From Nitrososphaerota archaeon (GTDB taxonomy: Archaea; Thermoproteota; Nitrososphaeria; Nitrososphaerales; JACPRH01): DNA of 47,628 nt. The notes under the pieces were generated by a model. The model was not told the origin of the DNA. It did no database searches and was given only the letters and a program-made list of their open reading frames with translations. Shown piece by piece: positions 15,583-24,125 of this stretch. Within the stretch, counting starts at the first letter, position 1. Every line of letters starts with the position of its first letter. The stretch covers positions 1 through 47,628 of the forward strand of contig JACPRH010000025.1 of NCBI GenBank assembly GCA_016190055.1. Direction: 5' to 3'. The position numbers and the translations under genes are program-made.

Positions 15583-16779
15583 ATGGTTCGGAATGTAGTT
15601 GCCGTCGTAGTAGTAGCTCTTGTAGCGGCGGTAGCAATTGCAGCAGTTGCGATGCTCCTCTACCCTACTTTTTCGCATGATGCAGGTGTGGAAGTCTCGA
15701 ACATAACATCTGTCGAGATTTCTCTAACTCAATATGGGGGGCTTATGCCTATGGATATGGCTAGGCAGGATACTCACATCTTCACTAACGGCACCGTTAC
15801 TGTAGTGTGGCGGAGCATCTATGGAGGAATAACTAAGGCATACATCCAGAATCTTTCAAGAAGCGACATTGAGGACATGACGAGGCGGTTGGTCGCCAAT
15901 AAGGTCTACGAACTCAGCGAAAGTTACACAACCCCAGCTGGTGTCCAAGTTGCTGATGCGGGGATAGCAAATATTACGGTTAGCATTGATGGTATGGTGA
16001 AGAAGAGTGTAATCAACCCGAATGTCGCGGATTACCTACCGCCGAATCTACAGCGGATTCTCGCTGACATCAAGAATACTTCACAGAAGGTCGTGAATCA
16101 GGGTTACGTAGTTCCGTCGAAGGATATCTGTCGATACTTTGATTGCGGCAGCTTAGAAACCCACCCGGCAGCTAGAACAGCCAAGGAGTTTATTATGAAC
16201 GCACCCACCTTCAAGTTCGACGGTATCAGACAGACAGTTAACGTGACGTATATTGCAGAGGCGACTGTCCCGATGGACGCACCAATTCACGCAGTTGTCA
16301 CAATAACCTTTGAATCTAAGCATGCTGGCTATGGAAATCGTTCAGGACAAGCCTTGGCAGAGACCATAACCCCGCATACTGCGGTCATCAACGTTGTAGG
16401 CGACGAAGTAACTTCGGCGGTTCTGGACAGCAGGTGGGATGAGCTGAGACAGAAACCGGTTACGACTGGCGAGCAGACTGGTATTGTGTCTGGGAAGGTT
16501 AGCATTGGCCCTCTGTGCCCTGTTGAGCCTTGCCCTGGTCCCGTACCTGATGTTTACTCATCGCGATACGTTGTTCTGCAGCCTGAAGGAGGTGAGCCTA
16601 CTCGGGTTAAGCTGAGCTCCGATGGAGGCTTTGAAGCACAGGTGAGACCCGGCACCTACAAGGTTGATCTGACTGACTGCACCTTTATGGGGTGTTCAAG
16701 AGTTCTACCTAAGACTGTAACCGTTAAAGCGAATGAGGCCGCCTATATCCAGATAGATATAGACACAGGTATCAGGTGA
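15583..16779 (+). CDS. membrane-anchored extracytoplasmic protein with C-terminal prealbumin-like domain
   Basis: 398 residues. An N-terminal hydrophobic helix (about 2-27, Val/Ala-rich) anchors or exports it. The middle region (about 45-155), with a TNGTVTVVW strand and a helical stretch SRSDIEDMTRRL, looks like a compact alpha/beta domain. The part from about 305 on begins GIVSGKVSIGPLCPVEPCPG and includes FEAQVRPGTYKV, which matches a widespread beta-sandwich (carboxypeptidase-regulatory or prealbumin-like) where GPxCPVE and PGxY are typical. Two Cys pairs in this domain could form disulfides. No catalytic motif is seen, so it is probably a surface binding or structural protein. Confidence 0.7.
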   Translation: MVRNVVAVVVVALVAAVAIAAVAMLLYPTFSHDAGVEVSNITSVEISLTQYGGLMPMDMARQDTHIFTNGTVTVVWRSIYGGITKAYIQNLSRSDIEDMTRRLVANKVYELSESYTTPAGVQVADAGIANITVSIDGMVKKSVINPNVADYLPPNLQRILADIKNTSQKVVNQGYVVPSKDICRYFDCGSLETHPAARTAKEFIMNAPTFKFDGIRQTVNVTYIAEATVPMDAPIHAVVTITFESKHAGYGNRSGQALAETITPHTAVINVVGDEVTSAVLDSRWDELRQKPVTTGEQTGIVSGKVSIGPLCPVEPCPGPVPDVYSSRYVVLQPEGGEPTRVKLSSDGGFEAQVRPGTYKVDLTDCTFMGCSRVLPKTVTVKANEAAYIQIDIDTGIR

Positions 16780-16909
16780 GAAGAGAAACGCCACCCTTAT
16801 TCTCTTCCACCTTACCTAACTTTCGCATAGAGACGCATTGGGTGTTCATCTTGATCATACGCGGGGTTATAGGGTCACAATTGCTTTAGCGTAGTAGGCG
16901 CTAGCGGGT

Positions 16910-17476
16910 ATGACTAATGGGACTGTTAGTGTTGAAGAAAAGGTTCTACGTAAGCTCGCTGTTGAGGCGAGGATGAGCGGCCTTTCACTGGATGATCTTG
17001 TGAGTAATGTGCTTGAGGATCATCTGTCGTTTTACCGTTATACAAAGCGGTCAAAAGCTATGATAGTTCGTTCGCCTTTCATTGATTTAGTTTTCAGCCA
17101 GATTCCTGACCAAACGGTGAGGAAAATTGGTCGCACGCTGGGACGAGAGCAGCCTGAGAAGACTCTTGCGAACTTCGAAATGAACTACACTTTGGAGAAC
17201 GCTGTGAAGCTGGTTCAAGAAATTTTCGGGAAAAAAGCGAACCTGTTCGAAGCCAAGATAGAGAAGAGGACAAATATCTGGGATATCACGCTTCACCACG
17301 GAATAAGCAGGAAGTGGTCCATCTTCATCAGCGAGTTTGTAGCGGCGATTTTCACTGGTGTAGGGGCGTCTTTGGTGAAGACAAAGATTGATGATTTCAG
17401 GGTTGAACTGCGGATCAGGGTGCCGCTATATGAAGAATCTAAAGAGTTAGTGGCGCCGAGAACCACAAAGTCTTAA
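16910..17476 (+). CDS. RHH-like N-terminus plus sensor-like domain, putative regulator
   Basis: 188 residues. The first about 45, with VEEKVLRKLAVEARMSGLSLDDLVSNVLEDHL, resemble the ribbon-helix-helix or CopG DNA-binding arm. Residues about 80-180 form a second domain containing LHHGISRKWSIFISEFVAAIF followed by beta strands. The same arrangement and the spaced pattern H-x5-WSxF recur in the gene at 26340-26882, so the two are paralogs. The stop is four bases before the start of the beta-CASP nuclease gene, indicating one transcript. The ligand and target are unknown. Confidence 0.55.
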   Translation: MTNGTVSVEEKVLRKLAVEARMSGLSLDDLVSNVLEDHLSFYRYTKRSKAMIVRSPFIDLVFSQIPDQTVRKIGRTLGREQPEKTLANFEMNYTLENAVKLVQEIFGKKANLFEAKIEKRTNIWDITLHHGISRKWSIFISEFVAAIFTGVGASLVKTKIDDFRVELRIRVPLYEESKELVAPRTTKS

Positions 17477-17480
17477 ATCG

Positions 17481-18524
17481 GTGCGAAATGGCCTGCCGGC
17501 TAGGCCCGAGAAAGTTTTGAAGGCTCCGATAACTATTACTTCAAGCAACGGCATCACCATTGATTACGACGACCGGAAGATCAGCTTAGACCCGGATAGG
17601 GCGGGGAAGTCCGATTACACCTTCATATCTCACGCGCATATCGACCATATGAAGGGCGTAGGCTCCACCGGAAACATCCTTGCGACCAAGGAGACAGCGC
17701 TCCTAGCTGCCAGGCGAGGCGTCACAATCAACCTCGCAGAGCAGACGCCTGACGACCTCAAGATGATAGAGTCAGGTCACATTCTCGGCTCACGCGGCCT
17801 CCTAATAGGCGACGACGTGTATTACACAGGCGACTTTGCCTTAAAGTCACGCAGTTTCATGCATGGATGTCAACCAGTTAAATGCGGCACCCTGATTATG
17901 GAGAGCACCTTCGGGAAACGTAACTACGTTTTCCCACCGGTTGAAGAAACGATGCGACGGGTAAACGAGCTAATAGCAGACCTATTCTCAAGAGGGATAC
18001 CTGTGGTTCTGATGGGTTACACGCTCGGCAAGGCGCAGATCCTCTCAGATCTTTTCTCGAGCTGGGACCCTATCTATCTCCACAAATCCATCTTTGAGAT
18101 AAATCAAGCATATATTGACCTAGGAATCAAGTTGCGAAGCGATCTGCAGTCCTTTGATGAGGCTGCGAAGAAGAGGCAGCTGGAGAGAAAGCCGTGGATC
18201 TTGATTGCGCCGACGAATGGTGGAAGCCGGCAGATAATGGCTGGATTGAAGCAGAAATACGGTGCTGTTTCGGTTGCCTTCTCAGGGTGGAGCGTCGAGC
18301 CGCGTTACAAGTATATGCGGGGAGTTGACCACGCCTTCACGCTGAGTGATCACTGCGACTTTAATGATCTTATCGAGATGGTTCGGCAGTGCGATCCACA
18401 CAAGATATACACGGTTCACGGCTTTGCCGATGAGTTTGCGGCTCACCTGAGAACGCTTGGGTATAATGCTCGACCGTTGAAGAGCGATCAGACATTTCTA
18501 TCCGAGTATCCTTCGGCAGATTAA
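17481..18524 (+). CDS. beta-CASP metallo-beta-lactamase exonuclease-like protein
   Basis: 347 residues from GTG 17481, four bases after the upstream stop. Metallo-beta-lactamase motifs: FISHAHIDHMKG (HxHxDH), ESGHILGSRG, YYTGDFAL, ESTFGKRNY, then the beta-CASP region with SDHCDFNDL and HGFADEFAAHLR near the C-terminus. Family members are zinc nucleases acting on RNA or DNA ends, often near archaeal DNA ligase or RNA-processing genes. No ligase is adjacent here, so DNA repair versus RNA processing is undecided. It is a different subgroup from the aCPSF2-like protein at 21519. Confidence 0.8.
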   Translation: MRNGLPARPEKVLKAPITITSSNGITIDYDDRKISLDPDRAGKSDYTFISHAHIDHMKGVGSTGNILATKETALLAARRGVTINLAEQTPDDLKMIESGHILGSRGLLIGDDVYYTGDFALKSRSFMHGCQPVKCGTLIMESTFGKRNYVFPPVEETMRRVNELIADLFSRGIPVVLMGYTLGKAQILSDLFSSWDPIYLHKSIFEINQAYIDLGIKLRSDLQSFDEAAKKRQLERKPWILIAPTNGGSRQIMAGLKQKYGAVSVAFSGWSVEPRYKYMRGVDHAFTLSDHCDFNDLIEMVRQCDPHKIYTVHGFADEFAAHLRTLGYNARPLKSDQTFLSEYPSAD

Positions 18525-18582
18525 TTGCCGGTAACCGGGTAGCCGAGCAAAGTTCTGCAGGTTCTCGGCGGGGGTGGGACAT

Positions 18583-18590
18583 ACTTTTTA
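18583..18590 (+). promoter_or_regulatory. TATA-like box of the LSm gene
   Basis: ACTTTTTA would start transcription near 18613, downstream of the possible TTG start at 18600. This supports the TTG at 18633 as the real start. Confidence 0.45.
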
Positions 18591-18632
18591 ACCCTATTCT
18601 TGGGAGAGATAGGTGTAAAAGGTGGATCATGG

Positions 18633-19046
18633 TTGTCTTCAGCTGTCTTTAGAAAATTTAGCGATGAAATGGTCTCTATTGTAGGTAGGCGAGTCGAGGT
18701 TGAGACCTCTGAAGGTAAGAAGTATCAGGGGAACCTAAAAGGCATCGATGAAAAAATGGATTTAATTCTTGACGACATCTTCGGCGCAGGCGACAAGGTG
18801 TTCAAGATAGTGATCAACGGAACATTCGTTAAAGAGATCCGGCTGGTTGAGCAACCCTTTGACCTGAGGGCTCTTGCTGAACGGTTAAGCCGAGTATTCC
18901 CAGGCCTAGTCAAGGTAAGAGAGGATATCGGAGCAATCATCGTCATGGATAAAATCAAGGTCACCGAGAACGGCGTCGTCGAAGGAGGCGGGCTCGCGGC
19001 TGACCGAGTTAAAGCAGTCTACAACGAATTCGTCAAAGCAAAGTAG
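18633..19046 (+). CDS. Sm-like (LSm/SmAP) RNA-binding protein with C-terminal domain
   Basis: 137 residues from TTG 18633, preceded by AAGGTGGA at 18619-18626. The Sm fold is seen in residues about 12-65: VGRRVEVETSEGKKYQGNLKGIDEKMDLILDDI (Sm1 motif), then VFKIVINGTFVKEIRLVE (Sm2). A further domain of about 70 residues follows, with KVREDIGAIIVMDKIKVTENGV and a C-terminal helix. This two-domain layout matches SmAP3-type archaeal proteins rather than the short SmAP1. It probably forms a ring that binds U-rich RNA; the extra domain may mediate assembly. It lies between an RNase-like gene and tgtA, an RNA-metabolism neighbourhood. Confidence 0.85.
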   Translation: MSSAVFRKFSDEMVSIVGRRVEVETSEGKKYQGNLKGIDEKMDLILDDIFGAGDKVFKIVINGTFVKEIRLVEQPFDLRALAERLSRVFPGLVKVREDIGAIIVMDKIKVTENGVVEGGGLAADRVKAVYNEFVKAK

Positions 19047-19134
19047 TAAACGTAACCATACAGCATCACAGGCAAATATAGGAGCAGGCTGCGAAGGTCT
19101 CGCAGCGAGCAAGTAAGTAAGAGAAGAAGGCTAG

Positions 19135-20745
19135 ATGTCTAAAGGTGAGTATAGTAGCGTGTTTGAGGTCAAGGCTACCGATTTAGCGGGGAGGATTGGG
19201 CGGCTCAGAACCAAGAGCGGCGTAGTCGAGACTCCGGCTCTACTACCGGTTATTCACCCTCTTTATCAGACTGTGTCACCTGATTTTATTCGTAAAATCG
19301 GTTTCTCAGCCGTTATGACTAACGCCTACATTGCGATGAAGAGCGGAGGTGAGGCTGTAAGGAAAAACGGTATTCACCGCACAATAGGCTTCGACGGCAC
19401 TGTGATGACCGATTCCGGCGGCTATCAGGTCTTGGAGTATGGTGATGTTGATGTTTCTCCTGAGTCTATGGCTCGCTTCGAGGAGGAGATAGGATCAGAT
19501 ATTGCGGTGGTGCTTGACAAGCCTACGGGGTCGCAGACATCTCGGTGGTACGCTGAGGAGACGGTTCAGGAGACGCTGCGGCGGGATGAGAGGACCCTAG
19601 CGGTGAAGAGTCGCCGTGATATGCTCTGGACTGGGCCAGTTCAAGGCGGGATACACTTGGACTTGGTTGAGCAGTCCGCTAGGGAGACAGGTAAACTGGG
19701 TTTCGATGTGTATGCGCTGGGTAGCCCAACTGTAGTGATGGAGGCCTACAAGTTTAGGTTGCTGGCCGCTATGATTGTTGCAGCTAAGAGGAATCTGCCT
19801 ATGGAGCAGCCGTTCCACCTCTTTGGTGCCGGTCACCCGCTTACTATACCGTTGGCGGTTGCGCTTGGCTGCGACCTCTTTGACTCCGCTTCATACATAC
19901 TTTACGCTCGTGAAGACAGGTATCTTACGGATACTGGGACGGTTAAGTTGAAGGATCTTTCCTATCTGAGCTGCTCCTGCCCAGTCTGCACGTCAACTTC
20001 GCTGGATGAGTTGAGGAGGCTGCCGGATCACGAGCGGTGCGACAGCATAGCGGTTCACAACCTCTACCTGCTGAAGAAGTCGGTTGATGAGTGCAAGGAG
20101 GCGATTAGAGAGGGCAGGTTGTGGGAGCATCTAGGCTCAAAGGCACGGTGTCACCCTAGACTGTGGGAGGCGTTCCAGACCTTAACGCAGTACAACGATC
20201 TGCTTGAAGAGGGGACAGCGCTCTACCAGTCCAAAGGAGTATTCTTCATAGATGCAACCGACGAGAATCGGCCGCAGGTTAGACGTCACCGCCGCCGGAT
20301 AGTCAACGATGTCGAGTTTCATAAGCCGATGCTTATTCTACTCCCGGAGCCCGATGTCCGACCCTCCGTCAAATCGCAGTTGTACAACTCCATCGTAAAG
20401 GTGTTGGGTGAAGCGTCGCGGGAGGTTCAGGTCTGCTTCCTAATTCATCCGTACGGCTTGGTTCCGGTTGAGATTTCAGATATCTATCCGTTGGCGCAGT
20501 ATGAAAGCGCTATTCGGCCTGACGCTGCAACGCCTTCGCCTGAAGTCGTCGAGGAGATTAAGAGAGTTGTTGTTGGGCAAGGCAGGTTTTCGCGGGTGGT
20601 TGTTCTGGTTGACGGTGCGTACTCTAGAGGAGTGGCTGAGGGGTTAAGAGGCACTACGGATGTTCGTGTAGTCACTACGGTGGAAGATCCTGCGGATGCG
20701 GCTGAGACGGTGGTTTCAACGCTTCGCGACGGCAACACCGGTTAA
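19135..20745 (+). CDS. tgtA: archaeosine tRNA-guanine transglycosylase without a visible PUA domain
   Basis: Exchanges guanine-15 of the tRNA D-loop for preQ0, the first tRNA step to archaeosine. 536 residues from ATG 19135. The catalytic barrel shows MTDSGGYQ (active-site Asp near 97), GPVQGGIH, and LFGAGHPLTIPLAVALGCDLFDSASY with the second Asp. The zinc site is CSCPVC near 280-285 plus a downstream His. After about residue 400 a C2-like domain (ILLPEPDVRPSVKSQLY, FLIHPYGLVPVEISDIYP) ends the protein. It resembles the ArcS/DUF5591 fold, but the ArcS catalytic signature is not visible and no PUA domain follows. The stop overlaps the convergent PAC2 stop by four bases. Confidence 0.88.
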   Translation: MSKGEYSSVFEVKATDLAGRIGRLRTKSGVVETPALLPVIHPLYQTVSPDFIRKIGFSAVMTNAYIAMKSGGEAVRKNGIHRTIGFDGTVMTDSGGYQVLEYGDVDVSPESMARFEEEIGSDIAVVLDKPTGSQTSRWYAEETVQETLRRDERTLAVKSRRDMLWTGPVQGGIHLDLVEQSARETGKLGFDVYALGSPTVVMEAYKFRLLAAMIVAAKRNLPMEQPFHLFGAGHPLTIPLAVALGCDLFDSASYILYAREDRYLTDTGTVKLKDLSYLSCSCPVCTSTSLDELRRLPDHERCDSIAVHNLYLLKKSVDECKEAIREGRLWEHLGSKARCHPRLWEAFQTLTQYNDLLEEGTALYQSKGVFFIDATDENRPQVRRHRRRIVNDVEFHKPMLILLPEPDVRPSVKSQLYNSIVKVLGEASREVQVCFLIHPYGLVPVEISDIYPLAQYESAIRPDAATPSPEVVEEIKRVVVGQGRFSRVVVLVDGAYSRGVAEGLRGTTDVRVVTTVEDPADAAETVVSTLRDGNTG

Positions 20746-21443
20746 GTGTACATGTTTTCGCCCTGTCTTCGCAGATGCGCTTCATGCTTCTCTATTTCAG
20801 CCTCAAGCACCTCGGCGCCCTTTAACAGGGGTTGGAGATCGATTTCGAAGCCGTAGTGCTTCGACAGGATGGTTATTGCTGCTGCGGAAGCTCGTGGATC
20901 TACTCGTTCAGCTGAGGCGTATGAGAGGAGTGAGTAGGCTGGGAAGCTGTATGATTCGAACTGGTTGAGTAGGACTGAGACGGGCCCGACGATGATCTGT
21001 CCTTCTTCGAGGATGGGGGCGTTGACCAAGTCTTTCTCTGCTTTGTATGCAGAAGTTTTGACGAGGCGAAATGTGCTGCCATCTCGTCTCAACCGGGAGT
21101 CTAATCCTCCGATTAACGCAGCCTCCTTAAAGCCTGCTGAGATGACAAAGTCAGCGAACTCCTTGAAGAACACCATATCCTCAGGTTTGTACGGCGGCGC
21201 TTCAACCTTGAAGAGGATGAGGTTGTCTTTCCTGAAGAGTTCGTAGGGCGTGGTAATGCGCCCCTCCTCGGTCGAGGTGATGGGAGCGATGATGCTTGAG
21301 TCGATGAACGCGTAGCGTTCAGCCTTCAGCTTCTGGATAAGATATTTGACGGTCCAGTAACCTGTTGCACCTATTCCGTGAAACCCTGTGATTAAGGAAT
21401 AATCTTTAAAGCCCACGGACTCGGGAATTATCTTGAGAACCAT
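20742..21443 (-). CDS. PAC2-family proteasome assembly chaperone, PbaA-like
   Basis: 233 residues, soluble alpha/beta. Typical PAC2 segments are SLITGFHGIGATGYWTVKYL near the N-terminus, FKEAALIGGLDSRL in the middle, and YSLLSYASAERVDPRASAAAI, followed by a helical tail. The last residues are NMYT, so the C-terminus is Met-Tyr-Thr, fitting the HbYX motif with which archaeal PbaA and proteasome activators dock into the 20S alpha ring. This makes it a good proteasome-assembly or activator candidate. A TATA-like CTTAAAGC lies about 20 bases upstream on the minus strand. The gene is divergent from aCPSF2. Confidence 0.85.
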   Translation of the reverse strand: MVLKIIPESVGFKDYSLITGFHGIGATGYWTVKYLIQKLKAERYAFIDSSIIAPITSTEEGRITTPYELFRKDNLILFKVEAPPYKPEDMVFFKEFADFVISAGFKEAALIGGLDSRLRRDGSTFRLVKTSAYKAEKDLVNAPILEEGQIIVGPVSVLLNQFESYSFPAYSLLSYASAERVDPRASAAAITILSKHYGFEIDLQPLLKGAEVLEAEIEKHEAHLRRQGENMYT

Positions 21444-21493
21444 TCATTACACTAGCAAAGCTTTAAGAATGGTTCTTCAAAAGGTTGTCGTCT

Positions 21494-21502
21494 AATAAAA
21501 TA
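21494..21502 (+). promoter_or_regulatory. TATA box of the aCPSF2-like gene
   Basis: AATAAAATA lies 17-25 bases before ATG 21519, compatible with a leaderless transcript. Confidence 0.45.
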
Positions 21503-21518
21503 AGGATGTAAAAAACGG

Positions 21519-22772
21519 ATGGAAGTTTCTGTTTTAGGAGCCGCACAGCAAGTCGGCAGATCAGCATTTCTGGTTAAAGGAGAAAAAACGCGTGTACTTT
21601 TGGACTTCGGGGTGCTCGTTGGAAGAGAACCTGCGTTTCCAATTCATGTGAAACCGAAGGATGTAGACGGAATAGTTCTTACACACTCGCACCTTGATCA
21701 CTCAGGTGCTACACCGCTCTTCTTCCTCGGCGACGGAGTGGAGATGCACTCAACCAGTCTAACTCTTGAGCTAAGTCGCCTGTTAATCGAGGATTTCATT
21801 CAGCTATCAGGGTTCTACCTCCCCTTCGAGTATCTTGATTTAATGAACATGATGAAGAGGGCGCAGGGATTCAAGCAAGGTGACGAGTCTCAGATGGGTG
21901 AGTTCACCGTCAAATATCTAAATGCAGGTCATATACCTGGGTCCTCGATTGTTCGACTCGACAACGGCAAGAAGAGTGTGCTTTACACAGGTGATTTCAA
22001 GACTGATGAAAGCAATTTGCAGAACGGAGCGGATACTGATTGGGAGGAAACGGACATCATTATCACCGAGAGCACCTATGCTACTGCTGATCATCCGCCG
22101 CGTGAAAAGGTTGAAAATGAGTTTGTTGCCTTCTTGAAGGAGATTGTTGAGCAGGGTGGAACCGCGCTTGTCCCCGCCTTCGCGGTGGGGAGAGCGCAGG
22201 AAATGGCGTGTGTTCTCAGAAAGAATAACTTTCCCTACCCTGTTGCGATGGATGGGATGGCCCTTAAGACAAACGATGTGCTGATGAGACACCAAGAGTT
22301 TCTGAAAGACCCAGACTTATTCAAGAAGAGCCTCGGAAGCTTGGAGATAATGACCAGCTGGGGCCAACGTAGACGCGTAGTGAAGCAGCCAGGGGTGATA
22401 ATTGCTCCTGCGGGAATGCTTGTAGGCGGCTCAGCTGTCTTCTACAACAATGAGATTGCTCGCGGACCTAAGAACGCGATATGCATAGTGTCATTCCAAG
22501 TCCCTGGAACCCCAGGTCGAACGCTTCTTGAGAAAGGAATAACGTTGATCAACGGCAAGCCGCGGAAGGTCAAAGCTCAGGTGAAGCGGTTCGACTTCTC
22601 TTCACACAGCGGCCGAAGCGCAATGCTCGACATCTTCAAGAAGGTCAAAGGCAGCCCAAAGGTGCTTACAGTGCACGGTGAAGCCGAATCCTGCATAAAG
22701 TTCGCAGAGGACTTGAAGCAGCTCGGCCTAGAGAGCTACGCACCTGAAGCCGGATCAACCTACACAGCCTAA
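21519..22772 (+). CDS. aCPSF2-like beta-CASP ribonuclease
   Basis: 417 residues without N-terminal KH domains, the usual length and layout of archaeal CPSF2. Zinc-site motifs: LTHSHLDHSGA near 54-64, NAGHIPGSS, LYTGDFKTDESNL, ESTYATADH, then beta-CASP motifs VPAFAVGRAQE, APAGMLVGG, FDFSSHSGRSA and TVHGEAESC. Such enzymes are endo- and 5'-3' exoribonucleases that work in mRNA turnover or 3'-end formation. The other MBL protein at 17481 lacks this pattern of motif spacing, so the organism has at least two different beta-CASP nucleases here. Confidence 0.9.
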   Translation: MEVSVLGAAQQVGRSAFLVKGEKTRVLLDFGVLVGREPAFPIHVKPKDVDGIVLTHSHLDHSGATPLFFLGDGVEMHSTSLTLELSRLLIEDFIQLSGFYLPFEYLDLMNMMKRAQGFKQGDESQMGEFTVKYLNAGHIPGSSIVRLDNGKKSVLYTGDFKTDESNLQNGADTDWEETDIIITESTYATADHPPREKVENEFVAFLKEIVEQGGTALVPAFAVGRAQEMACVLRKNNFPYPVAMDGMALKTNDVLMRHQEFLKDPDLFKKSLGSLEIMTSWGQRRRVVKQPGVIIAPAGMLVGGSAVFYNNEIARGPKNAICIVSFQVPGTPGRTLLEKGITLINGKPRKVKAQVKRFDFSSHSGRSAMLDIFKKVKGSPKVLTVHGEAESCIKFAEDLKQLGLESYAPEAGSTYTA

Positions 22773-22911
22773 TCACCACCAGCGCGCTGCTCCCTCCCGC
22801 CCCATTTACCAGCAGGAGTATTCTCTACGCTAGCGGATGGTATCGCATTGATTGATGGACTTGCTCGATTTGTGATAGTCTAAATACGAGTTTTCTGTTA
22901 TTCTCGGTGTC

Positions 22912-23838
22912 GTGGATACTGGAACTGATCAGAGCGATCGAAAGACGGACAGCTCAGGTGAAACATCTCGTCAAGAACCCAGTAAGGAGTCGAAGAAGCT
23001 TCCGAGACAAATTTCGTTGAAGCTTGTGCTACCTGTGGTAGGGTTTACTATCCTTGCACAGGTTTTGACGATGCTTGTCGCCTTGAGATATGTTTCGGCG
23101 CAGGTTGCGGTTCCTGCGTACGAGCCGTTCGGGAGCTCGGTGGAGGGCTCTGTTGGAAACTCGCTGATGCTTGTTGTCTCAGTGTTCCTAGTCACTGTTA
23201 TCATGGTTTGGCTGATAAAGATGAACAAGGCTAGCCTGATTAGAAAGTTCCTTACAGGGTTCGTCTCGTTCAACACGTTCACGCTCACACTGCTTCTCAC
23301 AGATATTTTGCTTCCCAGTCTCGGTGATCCGAATTTCCAAACGTTTGTTCCGATCGGGTCAGCGGTAGCAGCGGCTGTGTTCGTAGGCTACTCCTCGGTG
23401 AAGCCGGGGTCAGCGTTGCGCGGCGCTTTGGCTTCGCTTCTCTTAGCTGTTGAGGTTGCGGCGTACATGGCTATATTCATCAGGCCGCCTACAATCATTA
23501 TTCTTCCAGTTGCGTTTGCACTGTATGATTTGTACGCGGTGTTCAAGGGTCCTTTGAAGGCCTTGATATCCACTGGGGATCTGCCTATGCTTGGGCCCTT
23601 GGTTGCGAAGATAGGCGACTTGGAGATCGGTTTAGGGGATATTGCGTTTTACTCGCTTCTACCTGCGTCAGGGTTTATCATGGCAGGTTGGGTTGGAGCG
23701 CTCCTAATCTTGGTGGTTACTAATATTGGGTTGATGGCAACACTCAGGATGCTTCAGAATAGGCGGAGTTTCCCAGGTCTCCCAATCCCGGTTCTTCTAG
23801 GAACCTTCGGGCTTTTGCTGATACTGCTTCAGCCGTAG
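22912..23838 (+). CDS. presenilin-like (A22 family) intramembrane aspartyl protease
   Basis: 308 residues from GTG 22912, with a hydrophilic Ser/Lys-rich N-terminal tail of about 33 residues and about eight or nine membrane helices. The two catalytic signatures are present: Tyr-Asp at 205-206 in FALYDLYAVFKG, and GLGD at 240-243 in IGLGDIAFYS. A PAL-like PGLPIP at 288-293 follows in the last helix, matching presenilin and signal-peptide-peptidase homologs. It would cleave membrane helices of other proteins. A TATA-like CTAAATAC near 22880 suggests a leaderless transcript. The substrate is unknown. Confidence 0.85.
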   Translation: MDTGTDQSDRKTDSSGETSRQEPSKESKKLPRQISLKLVLPVVGFTILAQVLTMLVALRYVSAQVAVPAYEPFGSSVEGSVGNSLMLVVSVFLVTVIMVWLIKMNKASLIRKFLTGFVSFNTFTLTLLLTDILLPSLGDPNFQTFVPIGSAVAAAVFVGYSSVKPGSALRGALASLLLAVEVAAYMAIFIRPPTIIILPVAFALYDLYAVFKGPLKALISTGDLPMLGPLVAKIGDLEIGLGDIAFYSLLPASGFIMAGWVGALLILVVTNIGLMATLRMLQNRRSFPGLPIPVLLGTFGLLLILLQP

Positions 23839-23866
23839 GTGGCGAGATAGTCAGCTAGTTAGCTGA

Positions 23867-24061
23867 TTAGAATTCTTCGGTTTCGATCTTGAGACCCTTG
23901 AGGAGCTCTTCTGCCTCAGCGGCGTTGGTGATGTATGTGTAGAGCATCTTGGGTGTTTTTAGCTTGAGCTTTACTTTGTCGCCTCGCTTTACTACTTTGC
24001 AGAGCTCGGCGGAGTTGGTTAACTTCTTGAATTCATCGGCGCTGCTGATTTGCTTCGGCAT
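23867..24061 (-). CDS. rpl38e: large-subunit ribosomal protein eL38
   Basis: 64 residues from ATG 24061. The frame is open further upstream, but alignment to eL38 begins at MPKQIS and the upstream part overlaps the ECF gene. MPKQISSADEFKKL, then DKVKLKLKTPKMLYTYI and AEAEELLKGL, follow eukaryotic and archaeal eL38 closely. It is a small basic protein that binds 23S rRNA. eL38 is found in eukaryotes and a subset of archaea, mainly TACK lineages, so it helps place the organism. It has its own TATA box (24093-24100) and a GAGGG before the start. Confidence 0.88.
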   Translation of the reverse strand: MPKQISSADEFKKLTNSAELCKVVKRGDKVKLKLKTPKMLYTYITNAAEAEELLKGLKIETEEF

Positions 24062-24092
24062 TTTATATCGCCCTCTACGGCTCTGGATCGAG

Positions 24093-24100
24093 ATTTTAAA
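24093..24100 (-). promoter_or_regulatory. TATA box of rpl38e
   Basis: Minus-strand TTTAAAAT lies about 32 bases before ATG 24061 and supports that start over the longer frame. Confidence 0.5.
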
Positions 24101-24125
24101 CCTGACGGCGTCTGCCCTTATCTGT

